Assembly (NCBI RefSeq): GCF_905220565.1
Contig: NC_059397.1
Coordinates: 15,315,001-15,379,000 of the forward strand
Origin: Melitaea cinxia
Lineage: Eukaryota; Arthropoda; Insecta; Lepidoptera; Nymphalidae
Length of the DNA: 64,000 nucleotides
Direction: 5' to 3'
In this document: one piece after another, positions 43,968 to 55,268 of the stretch
Position numbering within the stretch: the first letter of the stretch is position 1
How the letters are laid out: every line of letters begins with the position of its first letter
The notes under the pieces: generated by a model
Told to the model about the DNA's origin: nothing
Databases searched by the model: none
What the model saw: the letters and a program-made list of their open reading frames with translations, nothing else
Translations under genes and position numbers: made by a program

Positions 43968-44148
43968 ACGCTTCACACTCAACGGATCCCCCAGTAGAAT
44001 TTTCTCCTGTGTTGGGGGTCCGGCAACCCATATAATACACAAACACAACGCCCAGCCCACGACTAACATCTATATGGTCGATACAAATGTCTGTCGTGAG
44101 CGGGAAACGAACCCGCGATTATGTGCTATTACCGCTGCGCTAACGTTG
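43968..44148 (-). mobile_element. tRNA-derived SINE, second family
   Basis: It contains actcaacggatcccccagta, then cgactaacatctatatggtc, and the inverted tRNA head (gcgggaaacgaacccgcgat, then taccgctgcgctaacg). It is homologous to 38577-38732 and to the head at 21008. Confidence 0.78.
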
Positions 44149-44597
44149 TTTCAAAATTTAAGCCGATGGCAGCATTGCTGTATTCTGTCTCAATATATAT
44201 CTATATACGAGTATATTTAATTTTATTATAATAATTAGTTAATTTATAAAAACAAAAGAAATAATACATTTTTAGTTGTGGAAGCCGGTAGAGCAAGCAG
44301 TTATCTATAAAATGATATATAAATCTATGTGGAGTAATTGTGAGGTTTTTTCTAAAAAGGAAGACAAACATCTTAACGTATTAATATACTATATGATATT
44401 TAATACTTATATTACCGAAGTTATCTTTTCACATAAAAAGAATAAACTAATACTATATACCAGTACTTTTAGTAATTTTTATATGATCTATGAAATGCAT
44501 AGGAAATCAATGTAATATATAAGTTTATCATCATTGTAACGTTCTACTAAATTGATCGCGATCAAGAAACTTTACAGAAAGTAATTTGTCACGTGGA

Positions 44598-44744
44598 ATG
44601 GCCTTCTCGGGTTTTCTAAGGGTTATCGCTTTAAGGAGACTCGTTTCGGGTTTATTCAGACATGCACGAAGCGGCCGCGGGGCTTTTGTCACTATGACCA
44701 CGAGGGGACAAGTGCACAAGAAGGGAATTCACAATTATTTATAG
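44598..44744 (+). CDS. Small ORF, 48 codons, mitochondrial-presequence-like
   Basis: An ATG in fair context (gtggaATGGCC) opens 48 codons, ending in TAG. The N-terminus (MAFSGFLRVIALRRLVSGLF, then RHARSGRG) is Arg-rich, acid-free and amphipathic, like a mitochondrial targeting presequence. It would therefore suit a first exon of a nuclear gene for a mitochondrial protein. GC is raised. A donor is not obvious (a weak GTGCAC after GQ). An antisense 62-codon frame is open too. No downstream exon is identified. Confidence 0.25.
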   Translation: MAFSGFLRVIALRRLVSGLFRHARSGRGAFVTMTTRGQVHKKGIHNYL

Positions 44745-44841
44745 CCATATCAACACAATCACCTCCTTGCATTCATTTCAATTTTCTCTAAATACCTGAA
44801 TAGCTTTAAAATATTTATATCACGGTTTATATGAATGAAAT

Positions 44842-45102
44842 ACGCTTCAGCCTGTAATATCCCATTACTGGGCATAGGCCTCTTTCCCCGTGTAGAAAAA
44901 GGATCAGAGCTTAATCCACCACGCTGCTCCAATGCGGGTTGGCGGATATATTCCCTACTATGAGTAACGATCGCTATCAGGTGTACATGATAACAACCGG
45001 GACCGACGGCTAACGTGCTCTCCGAGGCATGGTGGAGAGACCCACAAGGACTGCACAAACACCCAGACCACGGCAAACACCTGTATGGCCAATACAAATG
45101 TT
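44842..45102 (-). mobile_element. Family A SINE lacking its tRNA head
   Basis: It is close to 8638-8930: acgcttcagcctgtaatatc at the left, and ggcaaacacctgtatggcca then atacaaatgtt at the right. It is truncated where the head would begin. Confidence 0.85.
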
Positions 45103-45104
45103 AA

Positions 45105-46060
45105 GAACATGAATTAAACAAAACTAACTTGAATAGATCACAGTTGAACATTAGTCTCTGATTGTGATATTTATGAACAAGTTAAAATAGTCCCAACCTC
45201 GGCCGCCCACATACATTTAAAGTGACGTCAAACATACTATTACTTAAACAAAACAACTTGTATGTTTTATTTTAAGCTCCTAAATAAATAATAACTACGA
45301 TTAACAAGTTGAATGCGGCACGACTATGACAAGTTCATGAAACGGTTTCCCAAAAATAAACGCGGTATAACATACCTTTTAAATTATTAACTATAACAAC
45401 TTGGCAAATGATCGCTCTTGCGTCGTGAAAAATTGATTCAATCCTTTTTAGAGTTTCCCGCAAGGTCTTTTGAATAAACAATCTGTTTACGTTCCTCTAT
45501 TTCCCAATGACCTCGTACATTTAAATAATTTGGATTTTTACGAGAACATTGAATTAGGTAAAGTCTAGATTCATTCAAATAAAAACTTTAAATTTTCGAT
45601 TGAAACAAATAAAACATTGCCCTAGATTTATGTACAATATGAATTTACTGTATCTTCAATCATCCATTCTCCTCAAATGGAACTACTTGTGCGTCAAAAT
45701 ACACACGTAAAAAATGAATGTAGGTGTGTGACCCTCAAAGAATTTGTCAGGGGTCTGGCTAGTCTTGTTATGCATGTATACGAGCTCTTAAGTGCTTTTA
45801 GTTGATCGTATTCCCTCGCAAACTAACAAAATACAATAAAATCTGAAGAAGTAGATATAAAATACCGAGACAAAATTTAAAGAATAATTTGAGCCTTATT
45901 TCCTTTGTAATTTACTTGCCACTAAATTCAAAACATTATTTTGCCCCTTAAAGTCCTAAAAATAGGACATGGAGGCCAAAAATATGATTTTAGAATTTTC
46001 CTTCCAGCCTACAGAACTACCGTCGGTTTCATCAATAAGATTCATTTTCACGATAGAAAT
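45105..46060. other. No gene recognised
   Basis: AT-rich DNA with no supported frame or repeat. Confidence 0.5.
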
Positions 46061-46063
46061 GTG

Positions 46064-46117
46064 GGCTCTGGAGGTTGAATTAATGGTTTTAAAACAGTAA
46101 ATTCAGCCTCCAGAGCC
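46064..46117. repeat. 18-bp hairpin
   Basis: ggctctggaggttgaatt at 46064-46081 pairs with 46100-46117 across an 18-base loop, with one G-U-type mismatch. The preceding motif cattttcacgatagaaatgt recurs, diverged, at about 46847-46866, so the hairpin may belong to a small dispersed element. Confidence 0.85.
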
Positions 46118-46373
46118 TACCTTGGTTCCGCTCGCTTTGTTGAATGTATATTTAATTATCTTTAGTTCATACAATGAAACACAGATGGCGTTGTTTGTAG
46201 ATAGATCGCGCTATTGAAGTTTCGAGTCGATTTACTTAAGTCGAATATTGTATTCGGTACTTATTCTCGTTAATCCCTCTCACCGGTGACGCCGTTAGGA
46301 CCAGAAGGGTTAACAGTAAAAGTCATTTAAAAAAAGGTGCTCGATAACTTGTTTATCAGTCATTAAGATTATT

Positions 46374-46701
46374 GTACTGTGTGGCTACGGTACTCAAGAA
46401 TATAGCCACCCCCTCTCTTCCCGTGGGTGTCGTAAGAGGCGACTAAGGGATAACACAGTTCCGCTACCACCTTGGAATTTAAAAAGCCGACCGGTGGCGG
46501 GATAGCCATCCAACTGCTGGCTTTGAAATACACAGGCCGAAGACGGGCAGCAGCATCTTTGGTGCGACAAAGCCAGTACTGCGGTCACCAACCCGCCTGC
46601 CCAGCGTGGTGACTATGGGCAAAACACATGAGTTCACGTTATTTTTGGCGTAAACTTTTGGAGGCCTATGTCCAGCAGTGGACTGTATAGGCTGGAATGT
46701 A
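46374..46701 (+). mobile_element. Retroposed repeat, family B, full copy with 9-bp TSD
   Basis: The sequence aagattatt flanks the element at 46365-46373 and 46702-46710. It starts with gtactgtgtggctacggtac and ends with gtggactgtataggctggaa. It is highly similar to 30095-30424. Confidence 0.88.
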
Positions 46702-46719
46702 AAGATTATTTCCTCACAT

Positions 46720-48115
46720 AAACACTGGTCGTTTCATTAAGTCACCAGAGAGAGCTGAACGTTCCCAGGGTGAACTAGCAGTATAGACCAAATATACAGT
46801 TTTGTACACTCTCCCTTCGCCTATTTCACAACAACCAATAAGAATCATTTTCACGATAAAAATGTAGGCTAGGGATATTATAAAAAATATTTTATACTGT
46901 TTAAAATTTTACAACGCAAGGACATACAACTCTTAATATATAATGTTGTCTATACTCGAAACATTAGTTGTTAATATTATATAGTAGATAGATATACACG
47001 TAAATGTATTATTTACGTCAAGAAGTACAAAAGAAAGTTGAAGAGTTAATAGTTGTAACAAAATGGCACAACTAGATAGGCAATCACTTAATTATAGCCT
47101 AAATAGTCAAGTAATTAAGTCTTAATCTTTGAATTCCGAAAACTAAAATTAAGTGAAAAGTTTCATTCAGAGCAGGTACAATGCAAATCTTATTGAAATA
47201 CATAAAATCGTTGAAGTTCACGACGCTTATTTCAAGTTGCAGAAATGGTTTCTCACTTAATCGTTGTCATTTGGTAGACTACCTCAGTGATTCCACTTGA
47301 TGATGTTTTAAAAAGTTACCATTATAACTTATTTTGAGAGACAATGACAGTTCTAAGATTTTACAATAGAAGTTTAAAGTCGAATTTTATTTGATAGACT
47401 TTTCAAGTTTCTACGATGGCAAATTACAGGACAACGGTTCCATAATATGTCTTGTGTACTCACACTTTGTACATATTGGCAATAATAATACTAATAAATG
47501 TTGCTAACGTGAAGTAGGTAAGACTTAAAAATATTTTGTTTTCTTAGAAGACTATAGAACTTATTTTACTGACTTTAATAATATAAAATATTTGAAATTA
47601 AAACGATTTTAAACGAAAATTAAACGGTCTTATCTTGTATTCTATATTGATCTTTATTTTTTTTTCTTTCATCCATTGTATTGTCTCTATGGAATATCAA
47701 AAATTTCGGCACAAGAATACCCCTAATGGTATTAAAAGCGCTTTCGGCCTTTGCGTATTCAAGCCTCTTTATATTCAGTCGAAAATTTAAAATAAAGCGA
47801 GAAATTTCATTTAAAACAGGTACAATTCCTTATTTGTTCTGAATTACAATAAAGTTAGTAAGTAGTTAAGTAGTAAGCTTCGTGTAAACTAAGAGAAATT
47901 ATATCACAGTAATGGTTGTCGTTTACGAAAGAACTTTTCCGCCAAAACTCTTAAATTTCTATATAATGGCCATTTAGTGGCCATCAGATCCTTTAATGTG
48001 TTCGGTACTTAATGAATTTTGGTCGCTTTATATAATTTTAAAACCTTGGAACCTTCATTACAAATATTTGTTATATTTAACAATTCTTCATATTTTGAAT
48101 CTCATATCAAACTGA
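46720..48115. other. AT-rich DNA, nothing recognised
   Basis: I see no gene or clear repeat beyond the short motif at 46840 shared with 46045. Confidence 0.5.
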
Positions 48116-48118
48116 ATT

Positions 48119-48321
48119 ATAAAATGTATTATGTTTAATAGTATCTTTCCAAAAAATAAGTAAAAGTAATCGGGAAAGCGTAGTCGAGGTTCTCTTGCGG
48201 TACCTCGAACTTCCTAATGAGGTTGAAACGTACTTCGCACAAAGACACTTAGCTCGTGCACTTAAGTGGCTGCGGACGGAGTTTATCAAACATGATGCGG
48301 GTCACCGTATTCTAAGCGATG
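48119..48321 (+). other. Candidate internal exon, unknown gene
   Basis: A plus frame is open from 48119 to 48328. From about 48150 it is GC-raised and strongly protein-like (ESVVEVLLRYLELPNEVETY, then ARALKWLRTEFIKH), suggesting amphipathic helices. It ends at a good donor (AGCGAT|GTAAGA, exon end 48321, phase 0). The acceptor is uncertain; AG dinucleotides at 48132-48151 have poor pyrimidine tracts. No family is recognised. The antisense frame of 60 codons is also open, so the strand is not certain. Confidence 0.33.
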
Positions 48322-48699
48322 TAAGATAGAAACGGTCAGGGGTGAAAAATAACAAACGCACGGGCGGCAAGCCAAAAATCTTCCCTTTAATTCTCATAGC
48401 ATAGCGGAATTAGGAAGAACGAGCAACGCCATTGTTACCACCGCATTCGCATCACATTGCAAAACCCAATATAAATCACTCACAATTAAACCCGGTGTTA
48501 ATGATTAAAAAATATAAACAATTATTAGTATTACAAATATTCCGATAAAATAAAAATTAAACAAAAATATTTAAAAAAAGTTTTTAATTCACTCGAATTC
48601 TGTTTTATTAAGTTTCATTTTCAACTCTCTCACTCTCTTTAACCATACGACTAACGAGTCTAATATGAAAAGAGAAACCTAGACCTCACAAACAGATGA

Positions 48700-48859
48700 A
48701 ACTAAAAGCGCTTGACCACATTTTTTTGTCTCCGCCCACCTTTTTGTTACCATACCGCTCTCTATTCGCTTTGTTTTCCTTCAAACAAAAGACGCACCGT
48801 TGAAAAGGAAATCCAGTGAGCGTGTTATGTAAATTAGAAACAGACCAGACTTCTCAACA
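48700..48859 (+). promoter_or_regulatory. Possible 5' UTR ending in an ATG|GTAAGT junction
   Basis: A GC-raised stretch ends with caacataATG at 48857-48859, followed directly by an ideal donor, GTAAGT. A first coding exon consisting of only the start codon is known in animal genes, and the exon candidate at 49493 begins in phase 0, which would fit. No TATA box or initiator is clear. This is an inference from one splice-like motif. Confidence 0.22.
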
Positions 48860-49492
48860 TAATGGTAAGTAATTGGCAAAAATGTTAAGTTTCTCTTTTA
48901 AAATACAACACACGATTGTAATTGTTGCATAATGATATATTTTTATTAAATCGTTTCTATAACAAAATTTTATTAAAAAATTAGGGGAGACTAAAATTTA
49001 TTGACAGTTCTAAAATAGGTTTTATTTAATCATAATGCTTAGACAATATAAACTTAAACAGCATGACAAGGTCGTAAATTCTGAAAACATATTGGCATGT
49101 ATTTCTATTAAAGTTATTTATAACTACTTACAAACATTCGGTAAATTTCAAATATGTATGAAATAGTGAAATTAAATATGTAAAAACAGACCTTTAAATA
49201 TTTCTTCAGTTCACTCAGCTACTTACCTCAAGGTTTCCCGTGTGTGCATAACAAAGTATTCGGTTTTATTGCTGTAATATACGCGAGCACTCAATTTCGA
49301 GTCTCTGTGCCCTGGAGGGGCTTAATGAAATTTTTCTGATTACTGTGCCTATTTGTGAGAGGACTTGTTATACCGTGCCCTTTAATAAAACTGTATACTA
49401 AAAGAATGAAGAACATTGTGTTCTCAAAAAGAAAAAAATATTATCATACTTCTGTATTAATCTTAATAAGCTACCTGTTTTGTTCAAAATAG

Positions 49493-49595
49493 ACTAACGC
49501 TTCGCAATGGTCTTGTCTGTTGGAATGCTACGGCGAGATCTTTGAATTAGCTTACGCTGCACTTCATACTGGAAAAACGGACGAGGAGCGGATGT
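49493..49595 (+). other. Candidate internal exon, unknown gene
   Basis: Between a good acceptor (gttttgttcaaaatag) and a good donor (GATGT|GTGAGT), 103 bases encode 34 open codons in phase 0 (TNASQWSCLLECYGEIFELA, then YAALHTGKTDEERM), ending in phase 1. GC is near 48 percent against about 30 percent in the flanks. The upstream candidate at 48321 (phase 0) or the ATG junction at 48859 could splice to it, and the candidate at 53815 starts in the matching phase. No domain is recognised. Confidence 0.38.
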
Positions 49596-50568
49596 GTGAG
49601 TGATTCCAATCACATAAGAATACAATCAATTATGATGTCTTGTCATTTGTTTGTGATAGAAAGCAGAATGAGGAACTAGGTTACGCAATTACTAGTACAA
49701 CCATAGAAATATAAATTGATATTTACTATAAGCAGACAATATTTCATCATTTATTTTTTATTTTTATTTGTTTTAACTTTTTACCGAGTTTTTTTCTTTC
49801 ATTTTTCATGTTGGCAATTCTGTTTTTTTTATAATTATATTTTGTCGAAGTGACATCGAACTTAAATGGTAAAGACAATGTTTAAGAAATGTCAGTATTG
49901 AAAAGTGATTAAAATAAACTGAATATAGTATATTACTTTCAACTCAATATCAATACTATCAAGGCACTGTAATTATTGAAAACTGAAAATTTTCTCAAAT
50001 AAGATATTTGTGTTACGAATCGTTTGAAAAGAAAGTGTATATTAATAAAAGCTACAGTTACATTAAAAATACGTTTGTAATATTTACCAGACAAAATTTA
50101 TGACTGTTTGATATAAAAAAATATTTATACACTGTTTTACTTTCCGTTATTTGATCTTTATTTTATTAAAAATGTTTATCACGCTTCTGTTGTATAAATG
50201 GAAATTAATATTTTGTAAATATTTTTTTTTACAAAGGATGCTAAAACATTACCGATTATGAGCTTAAAGCTGTATTTATTATTAGAATCAACTATGAGTT
50301 GAACTCTACCATTAGTTATTGATTAATATATTTTCTTTGTAAAACGTAATCAAGTTAAGTGTTAATGACATCTAACAACAGTTGACGTCAAGTTGATGAC
50401 GTCAATCAGTGATTAAAATTTCAGAAGTAGTTAAAAAGTGACATTTGCGTAGGTATCATCTATCATATCATCATCATATATCGCGTGCGTAAGCAAAGTA
50501 TTGTGAAATGTGAACTTGATAATTCACTCATAATTTTTTTTTTGGTTTCTATTTAATCCCTCAATTAG

Positions 50569-50862
50569 AATCGTACACATATCATCCACGAGACGTATAT
50601 GATTGACATTGCCGCTGATACATATACTGATGCTATCGACCACAGTTACAGAATTTGTTTTAAGCACGTTCCTAAATTTACGCTGCTAAATCCGGAGCCA
50701 TTTGCGAAATTTATGGCTTCGATCTGTCACAATACGGTGTGTTCAGGCATTGCTTTGTCAATAATTTGTACGGATTCCACGTATAATGTAATTTTGGTCG
50801 AATTTTTTAAATTTATAAATCGTAATTCTGATGATCAATATGTCAAATATGGCTTACGTTGA
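50569..50862 (+). CDS. Unidentified 97-codon segment, candidate terminal exon
   Basis: An excellent acceptor-like site (atttaatccctcaattag, AG at 50567-50568) is followed in phase 0 by 97 open codons to a TGA at 50860-50862. An internal ATG at 50599 gives an 87-residue product. The peptide looks natural (HSYRICFKHVPKFTLLNPEP, then ASICHNTVCSGIALSIIC), with six cysteines and a hydrophobic middle, and the segment is GC-raised. It does not match the phase of the 49493 candidate. I do not recognise the family; it might be a separate small gene or a decayed transposon ORF. Confidence 0.35.
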   Translation, partial: NRTHIIHETYMIDIAADTYTDAIDHSYRICFKHVPKFTLLNPEPFAKFMASICHNTVCSGIALSIICTDSTYNVILVEFFKFINRNSDDQYVKYGLR

Positions 50863-50992
50863 AGGTTTCATGTCTAACCAATTCTGGTCGAATACTAATA
50901 TGTACTTCATGGATATGTGTATAATTAGGATTTTTTTCGAATCAATACTGTAAGATAAGTAAATATTCATGTTTAATGATATTGAATTGTGG

Positions 50993-51266
50993 CTGTGTGG
51001 CTACGACATTAAAAAATATAGCCACCCCCTCTCTCACAGTTCCGATACCACCTTGGAACTAATAAAACCGACCGATAGCGGGATAACCATCCAACTGCTG
51101 GGTTTGAAATACACAGGCCGAAGACGGGCAGCGGCGTCTTTGGTGCGACAAAGCCAGCCTTGCAGTCACCAACCCGCCTACCCAGCGTGGTGACTATGGG
51201 TAAAACACATGAGTTTGTTTTGTTTTTGGCGTGAACTTGGGGCAGTGGACTGCGACAGGCTGAAGT
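50993..51266 (+). mobile_element. Retroposed repeat, family B, internally deleted
   Basis: It begins ctgtgtggctacgacattaa and ends cagtggactgcgacaggctg. Relative to 30095, about 35 bases after the first 45 and another segment near the 3' end are missing. No duplication is evident. Confidence 0.82.
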
Positions 51267-51334
51267 GAATACTTTTTAAAAATTTTAATGCAAAAGCCCT
51301 TTCGAATTCTGTTTGATTTTGGATTCAGTGCCTT

Positions 51335-51450
51335 CTTTTTAGCCGACTTCAAAAAGAAGGAGGTTCCCAAATCGATCGATTTATTATGTATTTTATTTCT
51401 TTTACTAACTTTCTATATCCGTCCGTTGATCTGACAGACCGTTGATGTAC
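51335..51450. repeat. Dispersed repeat fragment
   Basis: agccgacttcaaaaagaagg, then aggttcccaaatcgatcgat, is a sequence I recognise as very common in lepidopteran genomes. Class and limits are not determined. Confidence 0.45.
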
Positions 51451-51459
51451 ATTTGCCTA

Positions 51460-53040
51460 GTTTTTGAAACAATGGAAAACGTTAGAACTATATATATCTA
51501 TATATACATATAATACATTAGAACTATAATATATATTTTTGGTAGCTTCATTATTCGTGGCTAGCTTCAAATTAATGAAGCGCAATTGCTCGTATGTGCA
51601 ACAGACGTCTGTGTTCACGACAACCATCACTCGGTCAGACTTACGCGGGAATACGTGTAACAAAATTAGATTAAAAAAATTTTGAATACTTTCAATTTTA
51701 CTTTCTTCATGACTATTAATTCTATGTTATATTAAATTTTCTTAAATTATTTATCGGTTACATCATGTAACTTAAAAATTGAAAGAACGCATTCGAAGAG
51801 CACTTGCGTACCTAGATTGATAAGATAAATAATTGACAAAATTTGCAATTCGGATGACTCGAGACTGATACAGTTGTATCAGTAAATAAAAACAAAATAA
51901 TGCGTTTTTATTATAGGCTCTCTAAAAAAGTTGCAAGGCTGGGTATAATTGCATAGATTGTAAAAAAATATTTTTGTCTGGATCATGCTATTATGACATC
52001 TCTTGATTGACCTGTTAAGTTATCTGAAGTAGTTCAAATTATTTCTCCTCTTAGTTGTGTATAAGTTCTTTTAAAATAAAAATAAAAAAATAGTTTTTTT
52101 TACCAAAAATCATTCTTATTTTAGTTGGAGTTTTTATAGCTGTTAAAAGTTCTGTAATTTTTTCCACGGTTGTATTAAAGGCCTGTTAGTTGGTAATAAA
52201 AGTAAATATTACCTTAACCCTCCGTTTAATATATTTTTTCACATCCCTATCTATAACTAAACCACATAATTATGATATTTACTAAATAATCTATTAAAAC
52301 AGTTTTTATAGCGTCGGTCCCACAAACTGTGCGCGTATAAATGTGTACCCATACGTGTTACACTTTTTCACGCGGCTGTAGGAAGATTAAGTGTATTTTT
52401 GCTAATATAATTAAGAGATATGTTCTATGATTTCACAAATTAACTTGTACTAAATAATATCCTACACAAAAATAGGTAGAAACAAAAATTTATTTCAGGT
52501 TTCTTTAACACATTCGGGTTTCTCAAGTCAACTAAATATTACCCTATTTTACATATTTACAATTTATTAGTTTTTATTATTTACAATTTTTCCCTATTTA
52601 TTGAAAATAAATTCTACAGTTTTTAGAATAAATATTTTAATCTACCAAGTCATCTTAAATTAGTTTTAAATATTTAAGCATTGGATTAAATTTAATTTTA
52701 TATAATAATAAAATTTAATTTAATATACTAATAATTATTAATTATTATATTAAATTAAATTTATCTTTATTCTTAATATTAAATTTATGAAATAATAATT
52801 TGTTCACTACGATACGATAAACGGCAAAATATATACGAAAAAATTACATGTTCTACGTCAGTCGCGAATGCTATATATTATATAAGACTGTTTCATCATT
52901 TAAATTAACGAATACAAACAACGTGAGTCTATTAAAACTTTGGGTCCGAGATAAAACATTTTAATGATGCATCTTTAAATCGGGCTTACTGTGTAAACTA
53001 TAGTTATTACAGAGTAGACTGTTCCGTGAAAGTGATATCA
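51460..53040. other. AT-rich DNA with one AT palindrome
   Basis: No gene is seen. At about 52709-52765, aaatttaatttaata and tattaaattaaattt form a long AT-only palindrome that could extrude as a cruciform. Confidence 0.5.
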
Positions 53041-53046
53041 ACTAAA

Positions 53047-53436
53047 TCTGTACTAATATTATACAGAGGTAGTTTCTAACTTTGTTTGTTTGTAAGGGGT
53101 AGTCTTCGCAAATACTGATCCAATCACAAAAATTCTTGCAATGACAGAAAGCTATATTATTCAGAAGTGACATAGGCTATATTTTATTGTGATTGAACAA
53201 AAAATTTAGCGAAAAATCCTATATATAAAATTCTCGTGTCACAATGTTTGTTACAATACTCATCCGAAACGGCTGGACTGATTTTTATGAAATTTTGTGT
53301 GCATATCGGGTAGGTCTCAGAATCGGCCAACATCTATTTTCATATAGCTAAGTTCTGGGGGGGGGGGGGGGGGGGGTTAAAATTAAGGGAGATTAATAAC
53401 ACATATGGCAAAACAACGTTTGAGGGGTTAGCTAGT
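53047..53436 (+). mobile_element. Non-autonomous Helitron-like element, copy 2, full length
   Basis: It starts with TC at 53047 after an A and ends with CTAGT at 53432-53436. Its body is the reverse complement of 19950-20302, for instance actcatccgaaacggctgga. It contains a run of 20 G at 53357-53376, where the other copy has short C runs. It has no coding capacity. The base after CTAGT is A, not the expected T. Confidence 0.75.
53357..53376. repeat. Homopolymer run of 20 G
   Basis: An uninterrupted G run lies inside the Helitron-like element. Such runs can form quadruplexes and are also error-prone in sequencing. Confidence 0.95.
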
Positions 53437-53814
53437 ATGTAATATATACACATCGGGACTAAAGATTTGGTATCAGATCTATATTTAAATATACTAATTA
53501 TCTTTTTGTGGCCATGTTGTCTACTTAGTATTACTGTATGAGCTTCAATTAATTTGGTTTTGAAGTTATCGTACTTCATTTATACTGACTGATATGTTTT
53601 CGCTTTTCACGTCAGTCTTTATGAAAAGATACAACTTATTTTAGTCTTAAGTAACGAAATCGACAATTAACATTATATATGTATGAATAAAAATACCTTA
53701 AATATCATTATATGTTGTTTGTCGAATTATATTTTCTTAAGACGTTTTATTGATAGCTATTCTGATACCATATCTTTGTATGTTTCTTTTTCTATGATCG
53801 AGCCTATTCCGCAG

Positions 53815-53874
53815 GTTGTTACTGGGGTGAATGTAAACAGACAACTAATTACAAGACGCCGGACTCCGCTCAGT
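53815..53874 (+). other. Candidate internal exon, unknown gene
   Basis: After a strong acceptor (agcctattccgcag) a 60-base segment reads on from phase 1: the incoming T plus GT gives Cys, then CYWGECKQTTNYKTPDSAQ. It ends at a moderate donor (CTCAGT|GTAAAT), again in phase 1. GC is raised. The phase matches the end of the 49493-49595 candidate. If the donor is not used, the frame stays open, with a hydrophobic tail, to about 54030. Identity is unknown. Confidence 0.32.
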
Positions 53875-53879
53875 GTAAA

Positions 53880-55018
53880 TATTTCCTTACGCCCATCTTA
53901 AGTTTCACGACATTATTTTCCTGTTTTACCGTCGGATATCTTGGGCAAGCTTGGAAGATATATTTGCTTATGTACTATCGTAATTATGTTTACGTTATAC
54001 TGAAGCAAACTTTAATAATCTTAATTTATACGTAAATTAAATAGCTTAGACTTTAAAAAGAAAAAATCTGGAGTTGTTTTATTCATGAAACATTTTTTAA
54101 CATTTTTGAACATTAACTCGAATAATGTTAATTAATATTAACATCGTTTAAAAAAATATAATATAAGCAAAAGTATTTTTTTGAACATCTGAAAATTTCA
54201 AAAGTACAGCAGTCTCTAATTTTAACTTTATTATTGTTTATCTTCTCGCCAACCATAAAAAATCCTTATTTTTTTCAACATTTATGTCTATAAAGTTTTT
54301 GTTTCATAGTTTAATGAAACTGTTTTCAACCTTAACGAGATCCGAGATGCAAAGCGGGTTTATATCAATGAATATATGGCCACATATGTAAAAGGTTAAC
54401 GTGAATTGGATCCATAGGAAAGGTCTAGTAATCACGGACGTTACATCATTAACTACTAATTGGGATTCAGGGTAAATCTTTTTATCTCGGGTCGGGGAAT
54501 TTTCCCAATGTCCTAATCTTGCTGCGTCACCACTTCGAGGTGATTTTTTTTTCATTGTTTAAAATTCTATCAAATTCAGAAAAATATATAAGTTCAGTTC
54601 ATTTGACTTTGTTTAGTGTAGTTTTTTTTAAGTCGAGATGGATCGTGCTATGATCATTTTGCCGCTCGCATTAAATTCGTGATATTTTTTAAACATTGCA
54701 TTTGTCAAGGTGAAGCGTCCCAGTAGCTACCCTTTATATTTCACCTCCTTATTTTATAAATTAGAAGAAATTCAGTGCATATGTGACCGCAGGAGAAAAC
54801 GATTATTGTTATTGTGTCGCGTTTGGGGGCAAATTTAAATTGACTAAAAAATATTATTAGTTCTTATGGCATGGTCAATGTCGTAATAACATTAAGTTGT
54901 TTTTATTTTATATGTCTCTTAGGTAAGCGGTTCATGAATCGTAAAAAATTAAGATGCATAAATAGCTGCGTGGTTGAAAGTGAAGTCAGATTCTGACGAA
55001 GCTGTTCTACACAATTTA
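53880..55018. other. No supported gene
   Basis: A minus frame of 83 codons at 54304-54555 has a protein-like first half (KKSPRSGDAARLGHWENSPT), but no splice or homology support that I can see. The rest is AT-rich. Confidence 0.35.
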
Positions 55019-55268
55019 TCTATGCTTAATATTATAAAGCTGAAGAGTTTGTTTGTTTGCTTGTTTGAACGCGCTAATCTCAGGAACTGCTAGTCTGATT
55101 TGAAAAATTATTTTAGTGTTAAATAGCCCATTTATCGAGGATGGCTATGTATTATCACGCTAAGATCAATAGGAGCGGAGCACTAATGAAGAATGTTTCA
55201 AAATCAGGGTTTTTTCGGTTTTATCAAGTAACTATTCAACGCGAACGAAGTCGCGATCAGTAGCTAGT
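55019..55268 (+). mobile_element. Complete non-autonomous Helitron (Lep1-like)
   Basis: It starts TCTATGCTTAATATTATAAAG-like at 55019 and ends CTAGT at 55264-55268. The bases outside are A at 55018 and T at 55269, exactly the A|T insertion site of Helitrons. A hairpin (cgcgaacgaagtcgcg) lies about 10 bases before the 3' end. The body, with aatctcaggaactgctagtc and agcccatttatcgagg, matches the lepidopteran Helitron family I know as Lep1. It has no coding capacity. Confidence 0.88.

Noticed and set aside
44276..44515. 79-codon plus ORF
   Set aside because: TTG start and an AT-driven Ile/Tyr/Lys composition; no supporting signal.
54304..54555. 83-codon minus ORF
   Set aside because: The first half looks protein-like, but there is no splice or family support; left uncalled.
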